Shown here piece after piece: positions 10,329-15,269 of a stretch of DNA of 15,269 nucleotides. Within the stretch, counting starts at the first letter, position 1. The number at the start of each line of letters is the position of its first letter. This DNA is from Spirogloea muscicola (lineage: Eukaryota; Streptophyta; Zygnematophyceae; Spirogloeales; Spirogloeaceae), in contig WELB01000157.1 in NCBI GenBank assembly GCA_009602725.1, positions 60,738 through 76,006 of the forward strand. The letters run 5' to 3'. A model generated the notes under the pieces. It worked only from the letters and a program-made list of their open reading frames with translations, had not been told where the DNA came from and ran no database searches. A program made the position numbers and the translations under genes.

Positions 10329-10875
10329 TGCGGCCTCTCAGATATCCTGTGGGAAGAAGCAATCCCACTGAAGAGACATAGAATTAGTAATCAACGAGGA
10401 ATAAGATCGTTCAGTTTATCCAAGTGATGCTGAGCAGCCTCTCGTTACTTTTACATTGAGAATGACTTAGCAGCACGAGAGGCTGCTGAGCATCACTTGA
10501 CTAGAATTAAGGATCAGTATCCCTTGTTGTGTACTGATTGTCATGGGATTGCTTCTTCCAACAGGATATTTGAGAGGCCGCTGTCAGCCCAGTGCTGAAC
10601 CGCTTGCCTGCAATAGAGTAGTCATAGCAGGCTTCCCGTTTCAGGGGGTTTAGCCTGACTGGCGGAGGTAGGGTTTTCGGTCACTCGGAGACGGCCCTCC
10701 TCAAGCACTTTGTGAAGTCCCTGCACGCAGTCCAGGCGAGGCAGACGAGAAATCAAGGATACATCATGGAGAATGTGGAGCCCAGGGATGTGGAGCCCAG
10801 GGAGACTCAACCAAAGGCGAGGTTCGATTTCAACACGGTTTGTGACGTGCTGGGCGCATACACCATTTCTTGACT
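10051..10875. repeat. Large inverted repeat (near-palindrome), arms about 395-400 bp, 29-nt spacer
   Basis: The left arm 10051-10445 and right arm 10475-10875 are reverse complements, at roughly 85 percent identity by eye over the methyltransferase part. The innermost 25 bp (from acgagaggctgctgagcatc) match exactly around a 29-nt centre at 10446-10474. Next comes a more diverged stretch of about 50 bp, then strong similarity through the methyltransferase motifs to ACACCATT near the outer ends. Each arm carries the same gene fragment reading outward. The left copy continues about 130 bp past the arm; the right copy does not. A transcript crossing the centre would form a long, imperfect hairpin. 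Confidence 0.9.
10581..10873 (+). pseudogene. C5-cytosine DNA methyltransferase fragment, right copy (catalytic Cys lost)
   Basis: This is the plus-strand counterpart of the left fragment. The motif IV triplet PCQ reads PFQ: TGT has become TTT at 10639-10641, so the catalytic cysteine is Phe. A 1-nt loss just before and a 1-nt G gain just after break the frame there. From about 10650 the true frame is open again, through LHAVQARQTR, the motif VI block YIMENVEP and FDFNTVCDVLG, to TGA at 10871-10873. A 15-bp tandem duplication (10773-10787 and 10788-10802) repeats the residues after ENV. Where the left copy has its deletion after ENVEP, this copy is still in frame, so the two have decayed independently. 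Confidence 0.82.
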
Positions 10876-10889
10876 TGCTTTGGAATTGT

Positions 10890-11035
10890 TTCATACTCTT
10901 GGGGCTGGCCTTTCGCATCAAGCACCACCTCCTACAGAACTGCTCCTTCTCAGACCTTCACTCATTCTCTTCTCTGAGCTGGCCTCTCACAGCCTCCGCT
11001 CTGCTGGAAGCATCTTCTCTTCCCAAACCCCTCAT
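10890..11035. repeat. Further copies of the GGGCTGG...CAGCC motif
   Basis: One weak copy (10890-10925, GGGGCTGGCCTTTCGCATC) and one good copy (about 10958-11035, a CTCATTC leader, then GAGCTGGCCTCTCACAGCC, a TCCGCTC tail and a CTTCTC trailer) flank the right methyltransferase arm. The copies at 9082-9545 lie beyond the left arm. All read in the same plus-strand direction, so they are not part of the inverted repeat. Confidence 0.45.
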
Positions 11036-11039
11036 TCCC

Positions 11040-11947
11040 TGGAACACCACTTCAACCCTGAACGCCCGGGCTCGCCTGCTACGCCTGCGTGACCTGCCAT
11101 GCGCGACCTGCCATGGCTGCTCGCGCAAGAGTCGCCATGGTTGCCCGTCCGCTCACGCGGCGCAGCGACTGCTGCAGCGGCGACCTCCGCTTCGGCCGCG
11201 CGCCGCAGCAAGCTCGCCTTGCACGACTCGCTTGTGGCAGCCAGCACGCAGCGGGCCGTGCGCCGCCGTCGGGCCCGCTACGCATCCTGCCCTGCCGCGC
11301 CCCAGTTGCCTGCGCAGCCATGCGCAACTGGAGCAGGGCTGCCGCCGCCGGCACGCACCGCGTACTTTGCGACGTAGTACTGCCACTGCCTGCACTGCCT
11401 AAAGCCCGAGGCAACATGCCAGAATCGAGATCCTGAATCCTGGCCCTCACTGTTTTTGCGGGTAGTGCACGGCGCGTGCACGACAGCCACGGTGGCACAA
11501 ATTGGCAGCGGAAGGTCGCTCGGCCTGGAGTGCTGTCGCCACGCCCTCGAGCTGCGCCCGCCGCGACCCCGCGGCCACGTCCCGGGAAGCCGACGTCGCC
11601 GGCCAGCGATGCCGTGCGCGGCAAGCTCCCGCAGGCGGCGCTGGGTGCGAGCGCCACGCTCCCGCCGCGAGAGCGGGCGAGCCCCGCCGCAAACCCGAGG
11701 CGCGTGCGGAGGCCCACGGACGGCGATCCCGCGGCGGGCAGGCTGCTGCTACCGCCGCTGCCGCCGGAGCCGCCGCGGTGTTGAGGCGGCAAATGGAAAT
11801 GGGTTAGGCGCCTCTGTGGAGCTTTACAGGCTTTAACTGAGAGTTACGGCAAGCCGGCCGTCGCAGCCCTGCCGTCAGCCGCAGCGTCACCTCGCTCTCG
11901 CAATCCCCGCCGCCGCCGCCGCCGCCGGAGCCGGGAAGCTCGGGGCC
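11040..11947. other. GC-rich region upstream of TOL, no recognised gene
   Basis: About 900 bp of very GC-rich sequence. Long frames stay open on both strands (for example 11079-11792 minus and 11089-11436 plus), as expected when stops are rare at this composition. The translations are Arg/Ala/Pro-rich and match no family I know. The 11089 plus frame begins with a basic, Ala-rich stretch that could pass for a transit peptide, but nothing domain-like follows. The last 150 bp or so before 11948, ending in a GCC run, should hold the TOL promoter and 5' leader. No TATA box is evident. Confidence 0.4.
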
Positions 11948-13747
11948 ATGGCGTCGCCGGAGTGGCGGACGAAGCTGGGCGCGCTGGGCGAGCGCGTGCG
12001 GGCGTCGTCGTCGGCGCTGGCGTCGCGCGTGGGCCTCGGCGTGTCGCGCGCGCGCGACTACCTGCAGGGCCCGACGGCCGCCGACAAGCTGGTGGAGGCG
12101 GCGACGGCGGCGGACCTGCCGGGCCCCGACTGGCAGCGCTCGCTGGAGCTCTGCGACGGCGTCAACGGCGGCGCCATCGCGCCGGCGGACGCCGTGCGCG
12201 CCATCAAGCGGCGGCTCGCCTCCGCTGGCGGCGGCGGCGGCGGCAGCGGCGGGCAGACGCAGCTGCTGGCGCTGACGCTGCTGGAGACGGCGGTGAAGAA
12301 TTGCGAGCGGCTGTTCGCGGAGGTGGCGGCGGAGCGCGTGCTGGACGACATGGTGCGCCTCGCCGACGACCCCGCCACGCTGCCGGCCGCCCGCGACAAG
12401 GCGCTGCGCATGATCGAGGCCTGGGGCGAGGCCGCCGACGACCTCCGCTACCTCCCCGTCTTCGAGCAGACCTACAAGGTCCCTCCCCCGCCGCCGCCGC
12501 CGCCGCCGCGGCCGCCGCAGCCGTGGCCGCCGTTGCCTTCGCCGCCGCCAGCTGGCGCTGACGCGGCCCGCTGCGCCTTGGTGCAGAGCATGCGGTCGCG
12601 GGGAGTGCGCTTCCCGGGCCGCGACGACGAGAGCCTGGCGCCCATCTTCACGCCGCCGCAGACGCACCCCATCGCCGCGCCCGCGCCGCCCACCGTGCCC
12701 GGCGACGGCGCCGCGCCCGCTGCCGCGGCGGAGAGCAGCGAGGAGGCGCTGGCAGTAGCGCGCAACAGCGTGGAGCTGCTCTCGACGGTCCTCACCTCTG
12801 CCCCCAAACAGGAGGCGCTCAAGGTACGGCATCGGGTCCGATTGTGCTGGTTGTCTAACGGGCTCTCTTATCGCCACCCTCAGTTATTCGAGATGGAAGG
12901 CACTTAGTGTTAGATAAGTGCGTCTTTCTGCCAATCATGGCCTTTCACTGTGCTGCCGTCCCTTGGTTGCTGCTTTCATCCGAGCTGTTGTCGTGTTCAC
13001 TGCTGGAAAGAAGGCCCTCAAGCCCATAGTTGAGTTAATCATCAGTCTGATGCCAAGACGTATTTGAGTAGCGATCAGCACCCGAACTGCGCCGTATGCG
13101 TTTACTGCTACTCATTTCTGTCATCATTAGCATGAGCTGTAAATTGGGGCGTTGTGGTCCGTCAGCTCGATATGGAGCTGACAACGGCATGTCAACCTTG
13201 TTCACCGCACACAGTCTCGTCTGACCTCTTGCAGCTTTGTGTGCAGGACGAGCTAACGCTTACGCTCGTGGCACAGTGCCGCCAATCGCAGCGCAGCGTC
13301 CAGAGTGTGGTCGACCGAGCAGGCGACAACGAGTCGCTCATGTTCGAGGCACTCAGTGTGCACGACGATCTCGACCGCGTCCTCAAGAAGCACGCGGACA
13401 TGAGCTCCGAGCATAACCCGGCGGCGCCGGACGCCACGGCTCTCCAAGCGGCTGATGGTGCAGACCAGGACCAGCCAGCACAGATTGCAATCCTGGAGGA
13501 ACCGGAGGCAGATCAGCCAGAGGGACTTGTGCGCAACCGCAGGACGGCTCCCACCACAGGTGCCGGGGCCGACGAGGAGGCCATGGCGAACCTGGACAGT
13601 GTCATCTTTGGCAATAGCGGGGCTGGCCAGCAGGACACCTCTGAGAACAGCGCCCCAACTGCATCCTCACCACTGCCACCGGCACCAACGACTGGCAGCC
13701 GTTCCGCCATTGGCAAGAAGGACAATGAGAGCCTCATTGAGTTCTGA
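11948..13747 (+). CDS. TOM1-like (TOL) VHS-GAT domain protein, ESCRT-0-type ubiquitin adaptor
   Basis: TOL proteins take the place of ESCRT-0 in plants: they bind ubiquitinated membrane cargo and pass it to ESCRT-I for vacuolar degradation (family knowledge). Exons 11948-12478, 12587-12823 and 13247-13747 (TGA) join in phase 0 to give 422 residues, complete. The start ATG sits in a GCCATGG context. The VHS domain spans about 44-188: GPDWQRSLELCD, IKRR, the diagnostic QLLALTLLETAVKNC, then FEQTYK joined across intron 1 to SMRSRGVRFPG and IFTPPQ. The GAT domain spans about 229-311: APKQEALK, DELTLTLVAQCR, VHDDLDRVLKKH. The rest is a low-complexity acidic and Pro/Ser-rich tail ending in SLIEF, which resembles a clathrin-box motif at the extreme C-terminus (inference). 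A shorter paralogue role such as GGA is unlikely because no gamma-ear domain is present. It converges on FKBP42, 278 bp apart. Confidence 0.93.
12479..12586 (+). other. In-frame, stop-free first intron of TOL (exitron-like)
   Basis: The intron is 108 nt (36 codons), starts GTCCCT, ends GTGCAG, has a CTGAC branch-site candidate at 12558-12562, and contains no stop in the TOL frame. If retained it adds a proline-rich segment (nine prolines in a row, then Pro/Trp/Ala) inside the last VHS helix, after FEQTYK. Splicing it out restores the usual VHS ending, so the spliced form is taken as the main product. Confidence 0.8.
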
Positions 13748-14025
13748 TTTGCCGGGCATGCTTGCTGCCATCTCCTGCAGCCGCAGCCTGCTCGCGCTGC
13801 TGAGCGCAGTGTACAAAGACGATCCTACTGTCCACCTAGGGGTCTCAAGGCTGTGTTTCGTGCTTGTTGTGCACATTGAACGCCTTTCTGCTGAGCTATC
13901 AGTTGCTCCGCTTGGTCTGTTGTCGTGCTCATGTTTACTGCTTGACGGTCCTCACCCTTCTGCTCAAACGAAGCACTTAGACATGCTTCTTGGAAGCAGT
14001 CTAGCTTAAGAGAGCAAGTTACCTT
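13748..14025. other. Short intergenic spacer between convergent TOL and FKBP42 genes
   Basis: These 278 bp must contain both 3' UTRs; no clear poly(A) signal is visible. The segment around 13917-13980 resembles parts of the TOL exon 2 end and intron 2: gacggtcctcacc occurs at 13945 and 12784, and ctgttgtcgtg at 13917 and 12985. A decayed internal duplication is possible. Confidence 0.45.

Positions 14026-15269
<1,244 letters not shown>

Noticed and set aside
11079-11792. Minus-strand open frame of 237 codons
   Set aside because: Arg/Ala/Gly-rich, with no recognisable domain and equally open frames on the other strand; not enough to call a gene.
11804-12877. Minus-strand open frame of 357 codons
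   Set aside because: It lies opposite TOL exons 1 and 2; the translation is Arg/Gly-rich, without domains, and exists because stops are rare in GC-rich sequence.

Overview
This is a nuclear segment from a photosynthetic eukaryote, most likely a green alga (Viridiplantae). Four protein-coding genes can be read. All are split by short spliceosomal introns, and each looks most like its land-plant counterpart: SAICAR synthase, organellar presequence protease (PreP), a TOM1-like (TOL) VHS-GAT protein, and an FKBP42/TWISTED DWARF1-type immunophilin. The 5' exons are very GC-rich (Ala/Pro/Arg codons, GCC runs) and later exons fall towards balanced composition. I cannot name the genus.

Layout. At 2-2752 (+), 12 exons encode SAICAR synthase; the window cuts the 5' end. 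At 2753-3760 there is a non-coding stretch between two convergent genes. At 3761 to about 8697 (-), 12 exons encode PreP; one intron is GC-AG, and the first exon holds an assembly scar (an exact 101-bp duplication flanking a single N), so the N-terminus is unresolved. From about 8.7 to 11.0 kb there is no intact gene. This stretch holds transposon-like debris: a possible gag fragment, several copies of a short GGGCTGG...CAGCC hairpin motif, and a near-palindrome of about 400 bp per arm. Each arm of the palindrome carries a broken C5-cytosine DNA methyltransferase fragment. At 11.04-11.95 kb there is GC-rich upstream sequence with no recognised gene. At 11948-13747 (+), 3 exons encode a complete 422-residue TOL protein; its first intron is 108 nt, in frame and free of stops. 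At 14026-15146 (-), 3 exons encode the C-terminal part of an FKBP42-like protein. It is cut inside its FKBP domain by a pure run of 123 T that fills the rest of the window.

The genes do not form one pathway. SAICAR synthase is purine biosynthesis, PreP clears targeting peptides in organelles, and TOL and FKBP42 act in endosomal sorting and membrane-transporter chaperoning. The most unusual structure is the methyltransferase inverted repeat. Its two arms carry different, complementary damage, and a transcript through it would fold into a long hairpin.
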